Shown: positions 53,442 to 64,000 of the stretch, piece after piece
Position numbering within the stretch: position 1 is the first letter of the stretch
Layout of the letters: each line of letters starts with the position of its first letter
Assembly (NCBI GenBank): GCA_020746995.1
Contig: JAGPXD010000003.1
Span: 558,001 to 622,000, forward strand
DNA: 64,000 bases
Direction of reading: 5' to 3'
Origin: Plectosphaerella cucumerina
Taxonomy: Eukaryota; Ascomycota; Sordariomycetes; Glomerellales; Plectosphaerellaceae
The notes under the pieces: generated by a model
The model's input: the letters and a program-made list of their open reading frames with translations, nothing else
What the model was told of the DNA's origin: nothing
Database searches by the model: none
Program-made: the position numbers and the translations under genes

Positions 53442-55520
53442 TCAAATGTACTCTTTCAGGATACCCACTAGTGGAACCGTCGCGTCCGGCTGCACGTGGA
53501 AGCTGACCCACGATCCTGAACCCGACAGCGAACTGATTGTAACGTTCTGGATGCGTGCCGAGCCAGGGATCTGGAGACACGTTGGGACGGAGCACTCGGC
53601 AGCCCAGGCGGCGGCGGAGGCGGCGGCAGAGGCGAGGCCGCGGGTGTCGAGTCTCGATTTCGACTCGATCAAGGCGGCCCATGCTTCTTCGGCCAGATCG
53701 GGAGAAATTTCCTCCGGCGGTGCTCGAAAGAAGCGCGCCAGCTTCGGGAACTCTCGCGGATGCTTCGAGCGTGTTCCATGCTCAACCTTCAGTCCCGGCC
53801 GACCAGGCAAGATGGGCTGCGGGTTGGGCCTGAGCCCATGGACGTATGTGGGCTTGTCGGGCATGGCCTTGCCGTCACGGCCGAAAACCAGCACGTCGGG
53901 AGACCAGTCTGTCGAGACCTGTCCACTGGCCGGCTGGTGCAAGTCGTCGCCGTCAACAACTGACGCTTCCGCCTTGGTCGGCGCATCGAGCGTCCAGCCA
54001 CGCATCTCTTCGAGCTCGACCATCCTCAAGGCGGCTCTGATGACCTGCTCCGAGTCCCAGAGGTTGTCCTGGTGGCCGTCCGCCACGCGCAGGTGCAGCA
54101 GCTCGATCGCCCTGCGCCGCAGCCCGGGATGGCGGCACTTGATGACGGTGTAGAATAGAGGAGGCGTGATGCCCATCTCAAAGGAGAAGCGGCACCTGCT
54201 GGCTGGGTCGGCGGCGTCTTTTGCAACGTTGGCATCGACCTGGCGGCCGATGTGGATGAGCATGGTCGCAAAGTGTGCCGTGTAAGCGTCGTAGCAAAGG
54301 TCCCCTAGCTCGAGGGCTACGCCGATGAAGATCTTGGATAGGTGGAAGTAGGTCTTGGTCATGTTGTCGGACGGAGTGCCTGAGGCCTTGCGAAACGCCG
54401 CATCGGCCTTCTCCCACCTGTCCAGGCGGGTGAGCAGCCGGCGGTGTTCCCGCTCATAATCGACGACTGAATTCCCGCCCGTGCCTCTCTCCTGATCGTG
54501 CCGCCATATCCTCGACGCCTTGGCAAAGCGTAGCCCGTCCTCTAGGATGTCGAACATGGCCTGGTCCGCTTCGGCGGCGGACTTGAAGACAATAGGGCCG
54601 GTACTTCGTGAAGACGAGCGGAATGCATCGGGGATGTCTTCCGGCGCGGAGCCGAGGAGGAAAGAGGCGAGCGTGACGCGGATGAAGACCGGGGCAATCT
54701 CGCGACGGATCAGCTCGGCGGCCGGCGCGGTTCGGGAGGCCTCGACGGCATAGCGTGCCAGAACCCGTCTGCCCTGCTGAATATGGGTATGTGCGGCTGC
54801 GCGGTCGCCGAGCATGAATTCGACGCAAACGAAGAGACTGCATGCCACGAGGGGTAGCACAGAGGCGGCCGAGGGGCCTAGCGGCCCATGATCTGGTGGC
54901 CGCCAGAGCCGCAAAGCGCTCAGGGCTTTTCCATAGTGCGCCGCGGCAAAGGAGTAATCTGGGCCGTGGCCCGCTGTGCCCGGACGCCCGTGGAAGCGGC
55001 TCTCGTGGAGGCCACCAACAGCGAAGACGGCATGGCGGACGGCGGGCTCTCGGTGGCAGAGGGCCGGGACGACGCGGCCCCAGAAGCTGGCGGTGGAGCG
55101 GGAGAAGAGCCGTGGGAAGGAGCAGGCCATGTAGAAGTCAAAGGCGCGGCGCTCGGCGGGCGTCCATGCTGGTGAAGCCGAGGGGGAGACGGATGGGCCC
55201 GGCGCGATGGCGGGAGGGCGGCCGACGGCAAGACGGGACGGAGTTGAAGATGAAGGCATCGTGAGGGTGCTGTACCCTTCACAGACACGTTTGGAAGTGA
55301 CGCAGCGGCGACATGATGGCCGGGCCTCGTCGCACTTGACGCGGCGAGCTCTGAGGGGCATGTTAGTACACGGCCCGTGGAGACGGCGACGCTCCGGGGG
55401 ACGGGGGAGGTACCTGCATGTTATACAGCCGGTCCGGGTCTTCTTGTGGTCTTTTCTCTTGGCGGGGGCGTTCTGCTGGGCGCTCGGATGAGGGGCGTCA
55501 GCGACAGCTGTAGGCTGCAT
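53442..55520 (-). CDS. Zn2Cys6 transcription factor with an intron inside the zinc cluster
   Basis: Two exons, 55520-55414 and 55350-53442; 671 residues. The zinc cluster (residues 32-59, CITC-RARRVKCDEARPSCRRCVTSKRVC) is split after its second cysteine by a 63-bp intron. That intron has a perfect TACTAAC branch site, is divisible by three and has no in-frame stop. Retention would therefore insert 21 residues into the DNA-binding domain rather than end translation. The rest is a typical C-terminal fungal regulator domain (PAWTPAERRAFDFYMACSFPR, ...PVFIRVTLASFLLG, ...GITPPLFYTVIKCRHPGLRRRAIELL). That pattern is common in regulators near dioxygenases and oxidoreductases. The divergent neighbour is the TauD-like dioxygenase. 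Confidence 0.9.
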   Translation of the reverse strand: MQPTAVADAPHPSAQQNAPAKRKDHKKTRTGCITCRYLPRPPERRRLHGPCTNMPLRARRVKCDEARPSCRRCVTSKRVCEGYSTLTMPSSSTPSRLAVGRPPAIAPGPSVSPSASPAWTPAERRAFDFYMACSFPRLFSRSTASFWGRVVPALCHREPAVRHAVFAVGGLHESRFHGRPGTAGHGPDYSFAAAHYGKALSALRLWRPPDHGPLGPSAASVLPLVACSLFVCVEFMLGDRAAAHTHIQQGRRVLARYAVEASRTAPAAELIRREIAPVFIRVTLASFLLGSAPEDIPDAFRSSSRSTGPIVFKSAAEADQAMFDILEDGLRFAKASRIWRHDQERGTGGNSVVDYEREHRRLLTRLDRWEKADAAFRKASGTPSDNMTKTYFHLSKIFIGVALELGDLCYDAYTAHFATMLIHIGRQVDANVAKDAADPASRCRFSFEMGITPPLFYTVIKCRHPGLRRRAIELLHLRVADGHQDNLWDSEQVIRAALRMVELEEMRGWTLDAPTKAEASVVDGDDLHQPASGQVSTDWSPDVLVFGRDGKAMPDKPTYVHGLRPNPQPILPGRPGLKVEHGTRSKHPREFPKLARFFRAPPEEISPDLAEEAWAALIESKSRLDTRGLASAAASAAAWAAECSVPTCLQIPGSARIQNVTISSLSGSGSWVSFHVQPDATVPLVGILKEYI

Positions 55521-56378
55521 GGTGGTGTGCTGGCCGTTGGAGGCGTTGTGTGAAGGACGGGGGGGGGGGGGTTTTGGGCATGCATGGTTTTGAAATGAGG
55601 GTGAGGGCGTGAGTAAGCGGGGTTGATGCCATAAGCCGGCCGCGGCGGGTGGTATTCAGGGGAGGGGTCCGAAGAGTGCCGGCTGCCAACGGCTGTCTGA
55701 GTCGTACCCCTATTATCTCGACCAGGACCTTTCTCCTGCCCCTGAGATGCACCGCCGTACCTGTAGAGGGATGATTTGGGATGGCACAGCATCTCATAGC
55801 CCTTGATTACCTACTTAGATCTGAAGCCCGAATCTCAAGCAATTGTTACAGATAGGTCCATGATCCTCAACTCTCTCAGTCAAACCCCTTGACACCGACC
55901 GACGTCGCCACCCCCACGACTCTCCAAGACAGGAACCTTCGTCGGGCAGATGATTAAACCGGCCTGACCCCGACCATCGGAATGGAACCTCCCGCATATC
56001 AGTTCACCCACGTGTGCAACGGCGTGCTCTCCCCCACGGCAGACCGGGCCGGCGCCGGGGTCCGGAGACACGGCCCCACCCGGAGCCCGTCACGTCATCG
56101 GCATCGGCGCGACTAACGAGCACGCAATCCCCCCTGGCGATCTCGCCAGACACCATGATTGTCACGTCTTCTGCGGGATGACGCGACAGACTAGACGTTA
56201 TCGGCAGTCGCATCGGAGGGGTGAGGGGTATTATGAATCATGGAGGTGCGACATAAATGAAGGGCGTTCGTCCACGTCCCCGGGCCTGTCTCCTCAGACA
56301 CACATCTTTCCAGAAGACGTATGGAAGCCTGGTCCTCAGCTTTCTTCTCACACATCAATCGTCTGTAACGCATTCGCA
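55521..56378. other. Divergent promoter: Zn2Cys6 regulator (-) / TauD-like dioxygenase (+)
   Basis: No gene. A poly-G tract lies on the regulator side; otherwise nothing recognisable. Confidence 0.55.
55559..55571. repeat. Poly-G tract
   Basis: Thirteen consecutive G lie in the leader/promoter of the minus-strand regulator. The tract is prone to length errors in sequencing. Confidence 0.8.
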
Positions 56379-57691
56379 ATGGCCCCTGGACTCCTTGTCA
56401 ACGACGCCTCCCCCCTCGCCGGCTCGGCCGCATGGAAGGGCAAGAACAATGAGGCCCCTGTCGACATCTTCCCCGATGGCATCCGCACCTCGGGCCAGCA
56501 CAACCCCATTTATGACCTGCTGCGCCCCTACGAAGACTTCCCAAAGGAGATCTCCGGCCCCACGCTCTGGAATAAGGAGGACTACGAGAACAACCCCGAG
56601 CGCTGGACGCACCCCTTCACCCCTGAAGAAATTGAGGAGCTCAGCCAGACTGCCGACGCCTTCATCGCGAGCGGCACACCCCTGACCGGCATCTCCAAGG
56701 TGAGCACACCTGCTCCCATTGTCTGACTTCAGTACTGACCTGTCCAGTCCAACTTCCCCCTCCCCAAGCTCAGCAAGGTTCTCGACCACCTCCGCCTCGA
56801 CCTCATCGACGGCAAGGGCTTCATTCTCTTCAAGCACTTCCCCGCCCAGCAATGGGGTCCCCAAAAGAACGCCGTCGCCTACATGGGCATCGGCACCTAC
56901 CTCGGCTACTTCGTCTCCCAAAACGGCCGCGGCCACGTCCTTGGCCACGTCAAGGATGTCGGCGAGGACGCCACCCAGATCGATAAGGTGCGCATCTACC
57001 GCACCGCCGCCCGCCAGTTCTTCCACGCCGACGACGGCGACCTTGTCGGTCTCCTCTGCGTCCACCGCGCCCAGGAAGGTGGTGAAAGCGACATTGTCAG
57101 CATCCACAACGTCTGGAACGACTTGCAGAAGAACAACCCCGATGTTGCACGCCTCCTGACCGAACCCATCTGGTACTTCGACCGCAAGGGCGAAGTATCT
57201 GAGGGCCAGGAGGAGTGGACGCGCCAGCCCGTATTTTACATTGAGAACGGTGGCAAGGGACGTGTCTACTGCAAGTGGGACCCTTACTACGTCCGCTCCC
57301 TCACTCGCTTCTCCGACAAGGGCGTCATTCCCGCCTTGAGCCCGGAGCAGCTGCACGCTCTCCAGACTCTTGAGGATACGTGCCAGAAGCTGGCGCTGCA
57401 CATGGTACTCGAGGTTGGTGACATTCAGTTTGTTGCCAACACGCATCTGCTGCACGCGCGGACGGCCTACAAGGGTGAGTTGCAATCTTCACAAGAACCA
57501 TAGAGGAACATTACTGACATCTCACAGACCACGCACCGCCCACCCCCCGGCGCCACCTGCTCCGTCTTTGGCTGTCAGCCCCTGAAAGCGAGGGCGGCTG
57601 GGCCCTGCCCTTCCCCGACAGCCACGAGAAGAAGCGCGGCGGCATCCAGGTCAACAACGTCCCGCCCCGGGCGCCCCTGGACGCCGAGTGA
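56379..57691 (+). CDS. TauD/TfdA-family Fe(II)/2-oxoglutarate dioxygenase
   Basis: Three exons: 56379-56699, 56748-57474 and 57528-57691; 403 residues. The catalytic jelly-roll carries the proximal iron ligands His200 and Asp202 (FFHADDGD), a distal His343 (LLHAR) and the 2-oxoglutarate-binding arginine region RRHLLRLWLS. No signal peptide is seen, so it is probably cytosolic. Relatives hydroxylate or cleave small acids such as taurine or alkylsulfonates; many fungal members have unknown substrates. Its 3' end converges with the alcohol oxidase gene, 220 bp apart. Confidence 0.93.
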
Positions 57692-57911
57692 TCGGGACGA
57701 AAAGAAGAAAAGAAGAAGCGATGCCTGTATTATGAGATTCAAACATAGCGACCACACGAGCACACATGAACTGCACTGGACATATCAAGCACATCGGCAT
57801 TGTGAAATTGTGAAACAATTCGTATTGGCTCGTCAATCTGATCACAGGCAGCAGTAGGGACCGTTTGTTCGAAACATTCGCCAGAATAAGACGTAGCAGT
57901 GCAACTTGGAA

Positions 57912-60458
57912 TCACAGCCTCGAGTGCAGGACAAATTCGCCCGGGGCGTGGTAGGTTGGTACCTTCATCTCGAGGGCCTCGCCAGAGTATCCGAGGTCCT
58001 CGGCGACGAGCATGGCGGCCTTTTCTCCGATGAGGAGGGCAGTCGAGTAGCTAAGACATGTCAGCGAATGGGCACTCCAAGATATGGCGGGAGACTCACG
58101 TGTTGCAGCCCACGTTGTCGGGGCAGATACTCAGGTCCGCGACCTTGAGTCCCTTGACGCCGTGCACGTTGAGGCGCTCGTCCAGCACGCCGTGTTTGAC
58201 GATGCTGTTGCCCTCCTTCGGGGCCATGGAGCACGTCTGTCGTCATTAGCACTTACTCCCGTGTGTCGGGATAGGCCAACTCACCCCCAGGCTGTGCCAG
58301 GTCGTCTCAACATGACGCTTCACCCACTCCTCAACCGCCTTGATATCATCATCGCTGTACTTGAGCGGATCGCGAACATCCTTGCAGCTGCTCGAAAGTG
58401 TCACCTTCTTGTCAGCCTTCTTCTCCGCCTCACAGAGCGGCTGTGTCCAGCTGCCGTGCTGGATGCCAGCGGTCAGGTTGCCGGGCAGGGCGTAGGCGTT
58501 TGTGGTCGGCAGGTCGAGGTCGAGGGCCTTGGCAGGCGAGGCGTAGCTGAAGACAGGGTGCATGTTGGCGACCTCGCCGGCATAGGCGTCCATGCGGCGC
58601 GCCGTCTCGCGGGACTTGATGTAGCCCCAGACCATGGGGACCATGTCGCGCTCGTCGTTCATGAAGCCCGCGTCAAAGTCGGGGGCGGCGTAGGGGTCGG
58701 CGCTGGTAATGTGCGTGCTGCCGCGGGAGAAGGGGTATTCGAGGAAGTGGAACATTGTGAAGAACTTGCCGGGAGGCCTGGTCATGTCAGAGGGGAGATT
58801 GATGTTGTTGAGGTGAGGTACTCACATGAGCATGTGGTCACCAAACCAGCCCGAGATGACTGAGTAGTGCATCACTGGCTTGTCGGGCTTATTGGCAAAA
58901 TAGGACTTCCAGCCATCCTTGAAATGGGGAGTCGGCCACCGCTCGAACTCCCGGAGCTCCTCGGGCGTCGGACGGATCTTGACGCCGGCGTCGATGCCGT
59001 TGGTGGCCAAGGGGCCGGTGCCCTTGAGGTTCCACTCGTCGAAGACGCCTGAGGGTGTCAGTCTACAATCTCCAGACATGGTAGTCGAGGACTTACGCTT
59101 CTGGACGTCAGGGTCACCACGAACAAAGTCGTCGAAGCTCTCCGTCTCGGGCTTGGCGCGGTAGACGGAGAAGGTGAGGTAGTGGTCCTGGAAGTTGAGT
59201 CCCACACCCGGAAGGTCCACGATGGGCTTGACGCCAGCCTTCTGGAGCTTCTTGGCATCGCCTGCGTGTGTCAGTCTCGGGACATGATTCAGCTCTTGAG
59301 ACTACTTACCAATGCCGGACCTCTGGAGGACGAGAGGTGAGGACAAGGTTCCGCAGGAGACGACGATCTGCTTGCGGGCCTTGAAGATACGGGGCTTCAG
59401 CTGGGCCCGGTCGAGGGGTTTCATGGGCCTAAGATGTCAGATTTGCAGGGAAAAGGGGGGAGAAAGACAACCAACAGTGTCTGAACAGCGACAGCGCGGC
59501 CATTTTCGAGGATGACCTTGTCAATCTTTGTGTTGCAGGCCAGGTACAGATTGGAGTGCTTGGCCCGGGTCGAGTGGATGTAGCCGTGGGCCGAGTCGCT
59601 GCGGCGGCCGGTCTGCTGCACGTCAGTTCCCGAAAAGGAGGAGCCGGGTCTGGGAAATACTCACATCCCGGTTGATCCACTTGAGCCAGTGCTCGGCGCC
59701 GTGGCCGGTGGTCAGGTCCTGGAGATCATCGCAGACGGGGATGCCTTGGGACTCGGCGGCGCGAAGGAAATCTTCCTTGATGGGATATGTGCTGGACTAG
59801 GTCAGATGAGGATGCTATGAAGCGTCGCCAAGACTCACTAATTGCCGAAGGACACCTTGATCGGGCCCTCGAAGCCATGAATGTCACTGTGATGTGTTAG
59901 CGCCAGATCTCACGGGGCGACCTGCAGACGCACCGGTTGTGGGACGCTCTCTGATACGTCTCGTGCTTCCTCATGAGCGGGATGAGCTCCTTGGTGGTCC
60001 ATCCCTTGGCCTGGAAGTCATCATAATCCGAGGCTGATGCACGGGTGTACATCTGTCCGTGTTAGTCGAACCAGAAAATACCACCCAGAAGTGGCAGTGC
60101 TCACCATGAAGTTGATAGATGACCCTCCGCCGAGGATGTTGGCACACGGCACAATGGCCTTCCTTCCTGCAAGCCACTCCGAAGGCCTGGACTCATAGAA
60201 CGTGGCCGTCTTGGAGTCCAGCTTCATGTTCCGGGGGAAGATGCCCGGCCGGAAGACCCATGGGTTGTTGAGGTTGTTCTCGCCGCCCTCGATGAGGAGG
60301 ACGGAGAGATTGTGGTCAAGGTTGGCCAGCCTGCCTCCATCGTCAGTTTCGAGGTCGATGTCGAACAGGATAAAAACTCACCGTCCCGCAACAACACATC
60401 CCGTACTCCCACCTCCACACACGATGATATCGAACTCGTCCGGCAACGCGCCGCTCAT
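57912..60458 (-). CDS. Peroxisomal alcohol (methanol) oxidase, GMC family
   Basis: Twelve exons: 60458-60382, 60330-60105, 60052-59934, 59886-59839, 59791-59665, 59612-59476, 59428-59310, 59261-59097, 59048-58826, 58777-58285, 58236-58100 and 58050-57912. The model gives 669 residues, close to yeast alcohol oxidase (about 663). The FAD fingerprint CGGGSTGCVVAGRLA is at the N-terminus. Further GMC motifs are FRPGIF, ILGGGSSIN, SCGTLSSPLVLQRSGIG and the C-terminal GVLDERLNVHGVKGLKVADLSICPDNVGCNTYSTALLIGEKAA (quoted in part), which holds the catalytic His/Asn region. The last three residues, SRL, are a type 1 peroxisomal signal. The enzyme oxidises methanol or short alcohols to aldehyde and H2O2. 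Exon 6 begins after a CAGCAG, so a three-base splice shift is possible. Confidence 0.93.
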
Positions 60459-62428
60459 CTTGAACGAATTTGACTTTCCACTAGAGATTGTGAAGCCTAG
60501 TGATATATCAAAAGAGATGTAACGCGCCCGTCATAGTGACCAAGAGTTCAAAAATGCTCGAGGACCCGGACGGCACGGGGGCATTAAATAGACGAACTGT
60601 CCGTCCATGTTACCTCCTCCCTCCCTCCTTCCATCTTCCCGGCACCCAAGCCCCCTCATGACCTCCCCTCGCGTACGACGACCCCTCTCACGCCGTTGCA
60701 TCCATCGCCAGCGCCAAACCGGCCCATCTAGATGCTTGGACGGCCATCATGCTGCATTACGGTATTGGTCGATACCTCTGGTAGGTCGGAGTGCTCGGGG
60801 TGGGAGGAGGGGGAACATGGTGCGACTTTCCCTTCCCCTCACCTGCGGCCGGTTCGCCAAGATGACGCGGAGGGGCGTGGCGATGCAGCAGGCTCTCGCG
60901 CCCATTGACATGGCTCCCTAGGCCGGGCGTCGTTTCTGCCGGTCGCGAGGGTCCCCTTGGCCCGGGCGAGTCGGCAGATGCGCAGCCCGGGAGGGGACTG
61001 CCTGCGGGAGGGAAGGTGATGTTGGCCGAGTCATGCGGGTGAGCGTGATGGAACAGAGGTGCATGTCGCCGCGGGCTCCGGATGGATGCAACGTGCGCGT
61101 CGGGGAGATGCAGTTAGTCCGGGGGCGGGGAGAGGAGAAGCTTGGGCTTTCTTTGGCCAGACCTTGCCGTCCATCATTCTTGTTGCTTCGAGGAGCGAGC
61201 TACTGTCTTACTTGTGTTCATGTTGTCATGTCAATACTCTCAAGACAAAATGGTATGGTCAGAGGAATTCAGTGCGTGTTCGTTATTCCCCCTTTCCCCT
61301 TTCCACTTCAGCTCCCCCAGCGTCCAGACCTCGAGCTCCAGGTATCCGCCCGGATGACTTCCGGCGGCTCAACCGGAGCTCCCAAAATACCCCAATCGAT
61401 GCACGCTTCTTACACCTCCCTGGCTGATCCTCCTCGGTGATAGCTCGGGTTCGACACCCACCTCTCCCACTTCCCCAGCTTCTGCACCCCGCATCGCTCG
61501 CAGCATCAACCATGCTGGCCCCGGTCTGGGCTGACGGGATGTGGGACGTGTGTTTGCCCGCGACGACGTCTTGGCGGGCCAACATTGAAACCCAACCGCA
61601 GTCGATCGGCGGGTCCTGCGCCCGTAACCTTTGTTGGTGGTGTTGGTGGTGCTTTGCTGCGACGTTGGACATCCGCCGGTTTCCGTCGTCACGGGCTCAT
61701 TGGCGGAAGCTGTTCATGGCCGCCTGCACTCCCCGCGTCAGAGCTGTCCTTGGGTGTCCTGGTGCATGGCAGCGTTGCAGTCTCAAGACGGCGTTAAGGT
61801 AAATGAGGTCTCGGCAGTCGAGAAGGATGATAAAGTCCGATGAGGGGCTTCGGGAAGTGAGAAGCCAAGATGCATTATTGGATGTGGACGTGCAGGTGGT
61901 GATGCTGGAGCTGGGTATATGCTTCCCCACGGGGAGTGCTACTGCGCATACCCGGCGCGGGGACAAGACCATTCCTTGGCCAGAATAAAGTCCAGCACGG
62001 CTCCAGACCCGGGTAATCTTGGGAAAGAACCGGATATACCAGCGCGGGGGATGACCGGCCGTGCCATTGCCATGGATGTCGAGCGGTCAGGTCACTGGAT
62101 GTCCTCAAGATGAGGCGGAGGTATGTGGGGTCTACAACGGCGTTCGGGATGTTCGAGAGCATCTAATGTTCTTGACTCGAACCCTTCAAACCGTAGGAAG
62201 AGGCGGCAAGGGGACATCAATGCTGCCGCGTCATCCGACTTTACCAACAATTCATTCATGTACTTTGCTGGATGTTCATCCTCCAATATGGCCACCTTTC
62301 CACCACGAAACATGGAGTACCACAAGCTCCCGAGTCGTCTCGCAGAACGGATGCATAGCAGTGAACACGAGACGACGCAGCAACACAAAGCTCTAATGAT
62401 GCTAGATTCACTCTGACAGTCAAGGGCT
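60459..62428. other. Gene-poor 2 kb stretch
   Basis: Beyond the alcohol oxidase promoter I see no supported gene, RNA gene or repeat. Open frames on both strands lack any conserved domain. Confidence 0.5.
60581..60590 (-). promoter_or_regulatory. TATA-like box of the alcohol oxidase
   Basis: TATTTAATGC on the minus strand, about 125 bp upstream of the ATG at 60458, is the only TATA-like element there. Confidence 0.4.
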
Positions 62429-64000
62429 CTAAACCAAAGTGAGCCATCGACCTTCCGAAGGTGAGTCGGAAGCTAAAATCTCCCCCTGCATGAGCCCTGA
62501 CACATACGAAATGCCAACATAAGTGAACTCGCCTTCGGTACTCGTCTTTCTCAAGACATATAAGTGCTTCCCCCCATTCATCATGCCGACCCAGTCTCCC
62601 TTCATTGTACCTCTTGGCACATTTGCCACGTAATCTCCTGAAATGACCGCAAGGCGGCTATATCTCGAGCGTCTACGCACAGCCGTGACAAAACTGTTCA
62701 CTAGTGATCTCTCCACATCGTCGATGATGGCTTCAGGCTGTTTCATGTGGGCGACGAAGCCTTCGCCGATAGTTGATCGTTGCCTAACGTCCAGAAAAAC
62801 GTCGGCACCTACAAGGCATTCGGCCATTAGCAAGCTCGGGTCCGTTCCGTTGAGGTGAGCCTTGATCGATTCCAGCTCCTGCTGTACCCACTGTGCTCTT
62901 TCACCAGCATTGCTACTCCTCTGGTAATGGTCGTTGATAGGCGTGCCCAGAAAAGTGACAGTTCCCACCAGTAGTCCCTTCAGGTCGATCTTGTTCTCGA
63001 GTTCACCAACTCGTACGCTGGGCCTCGTCGAGCCGGATGGGCACAGGTGGCCGCACCGAACGACAAACTCGGTCCCATAATGCCATTTTGACCAGTCTGG
63101 GACCCACGATGGCAGATATTGTCCTTGGCTCGGGAAGCTATGATGTAGTATCGTAAAGTCATCGGCATTGGCCAGGATCTTCTTGGCGGCATCAAGGTAG
63201 ACGCTGCGCGCTGACCGAGCATAGTCGATGGGAATATTCACGTCTGTCGCAACGCTCATAAGAGAATAGACCTTGTCCGAGATCTGGGTGGCAGCAAAGA
63301 CTTGGAAGTCGCAGAGGAGCCACGAAAGTTTGCATTCCTCGGAGATGGTGCGGCCTTGGACTTTGTGGCGCAAAAGCGCTAGTTGATAGATGCACTCTGC
63401 CCGTGTGTCTGTCCCGTGGCTTGACTGGGGGAGGAGAAGGAAGCCCCCCTCCTTAAGATCGCCGTCGAAGATGTGAACGACGAAATCTGACAACAGAGAC
63501 CAGTGTGCAAGAGTGCGGCGGCCGCACATCAGTAGCAGTTTCTTGTTTAGAGAGAACTCAAGCGCGCACCAACAACGGGTGGACTGGAAAGATCAGATGG
63601 AGGGACGATTGTTGGCAGATGCAACGACTTACCCAACCCCGGGACAGCAACTTCTGAATAGCAATTGTCTCCTCGTGAGTGAAAGACCCCATCTCTACCC
63701 TCGAAGATGCACCGTTATTGTTCCACCACTCGCAGTAGAGCTCCATTGCCGCGATAGCCCCTGTGCTGTTGTCGCTCTCGGTTCCCATGTATGTGATGAC
63801 GCGTGTGGCCTGTCGATAGATGTCTGACATCATAGCCACCTGATCCTGGCGCTCTTCCATGTCTTTCTGGTTAATGCAGATGCCATCGGCCCAGAGGGGC
63901 CTCGGAGCCAAAGAAGGGTCCTGGTGGCGAAGGTCTCTCAGGGCCGCGGCAAGGTTCTCCGTTATGTCTACTGAATGGCCGTTGTTTAAATGAATTTGAA
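62429..64000 (-). CDS. HET-domain (heterokaryon incompatibility) protein, 5' end beyond window
   Basis: Two exons are visible, 64000-63633 (open to the window edge) and 63583-62429, joined in phase 0 by a 49-bp intron. The HET domain is recognised by LWADGICINQKDMEERQDQVAMMSDIYRQATRVITYMG and then RGWSTRCWCALEF (both quoted in part). The later part (SDKVYSLMSVATDV...IPIDYARSARSVYLDAAKKIL, YLPSWVPDWSKW) is the usual sequence after the domain. HET proteins trigger cell death when genetically different hyphae fuse, or act in related self/non-self responses. At least 505 residues are present and the N-terminus is missing. The C-terminus shows no WD40 or ankyrin repeats. Confidence 0.92.

Noticed and set aside
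61425..61480. TCCTCGGTGATAG...GGGTTCGACACCC, resembling pieces of a tRNA-Asp
   Set aside because: The anticodon arm is missing and the T stem does not pair; too short to support.
1..64000. CRISPR arrays, bacterial operons, insertion sequences
   Set aside because: The DNA is eukaryotic with spliceosomal introns. No direct-repeat/spacer array or terminal inverted repeat element was seen.

Overview
The window is nuclear DNA of a filamentous ascomycete (Pezizomycotina, most likely a Sordariomycete). The genes have several short introns (about 45-65 bp) with GTRNGT-type donors and CTNAC/CTAAC-type branch sites. The coding DNA is rich in G and C, and many typically fungal families are present (Zn2Cys6 regulators, NmrA-like, HET, secreted PL3 pectate lyase, peroxisomal alcohol oxidase). 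The secreted pectate lyase together with alcohol oxidase suggests a plant-associated lifestyle; this is an inference. The species is not identified.

Layout. 1-2.4 kb: no supported gene. 2.4-18.7 kb: an accessory block with a secreted berberine-bridge-type FAD oxidase, an isocitrate lyase/PEP mutase superfamily lyase, a divergent Zn2Cys6 regulator broken by an in-frame TAG, a DAL5-type anion transporter, a sugar transporter with its own divergent Zn2Cys6 regulator, and a protein built from eight pipsqueak-type HTH repeats. 19.0-19.2 kb: a candidate RNA polymerase III gene that is tRNA-like but is not a normal tRNA. 19.8-23.9 kb: a von Willebrand factor A protein and a PL3 pectate lyase.

25.3-48.7 kb is a conserved housekeeping block: RRP5, a Yml020w-like alpha/beta-hydrolase-fold protein, a DMA1-type FHA-RING ubiquitin ligase, MPP alpha (MAS2), VPS16, ATG16 and DOT1. 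VPS16 and ATG16 are divergent neighbours, and both act in vacuole fusion or autophagy.

49.6-64 kb is again accessory: an NmrA-like protein, two convergent Zn2Cys6 regulators whose stop codons are only 26 bp apart, a TauD/TfdA dioxygenase, a 12-exon alcohol oxidase ending in the peroxisomal signal SRL, a gene-poor 2 kb stretch, and a HET-domain gene cut by the right edge.

The exon coordinates were worked out by hand from splice sites and reading-frame phase. All multi-exon models close in frame, except for the nonsense codon in the 6.4-8.9 kb regulator. One internal exon of the 51.2-53.4 kb regulator is uncertain. Gene starts are the best ATG; several longer open frames begin only at non-ATG codons and were trimmed.
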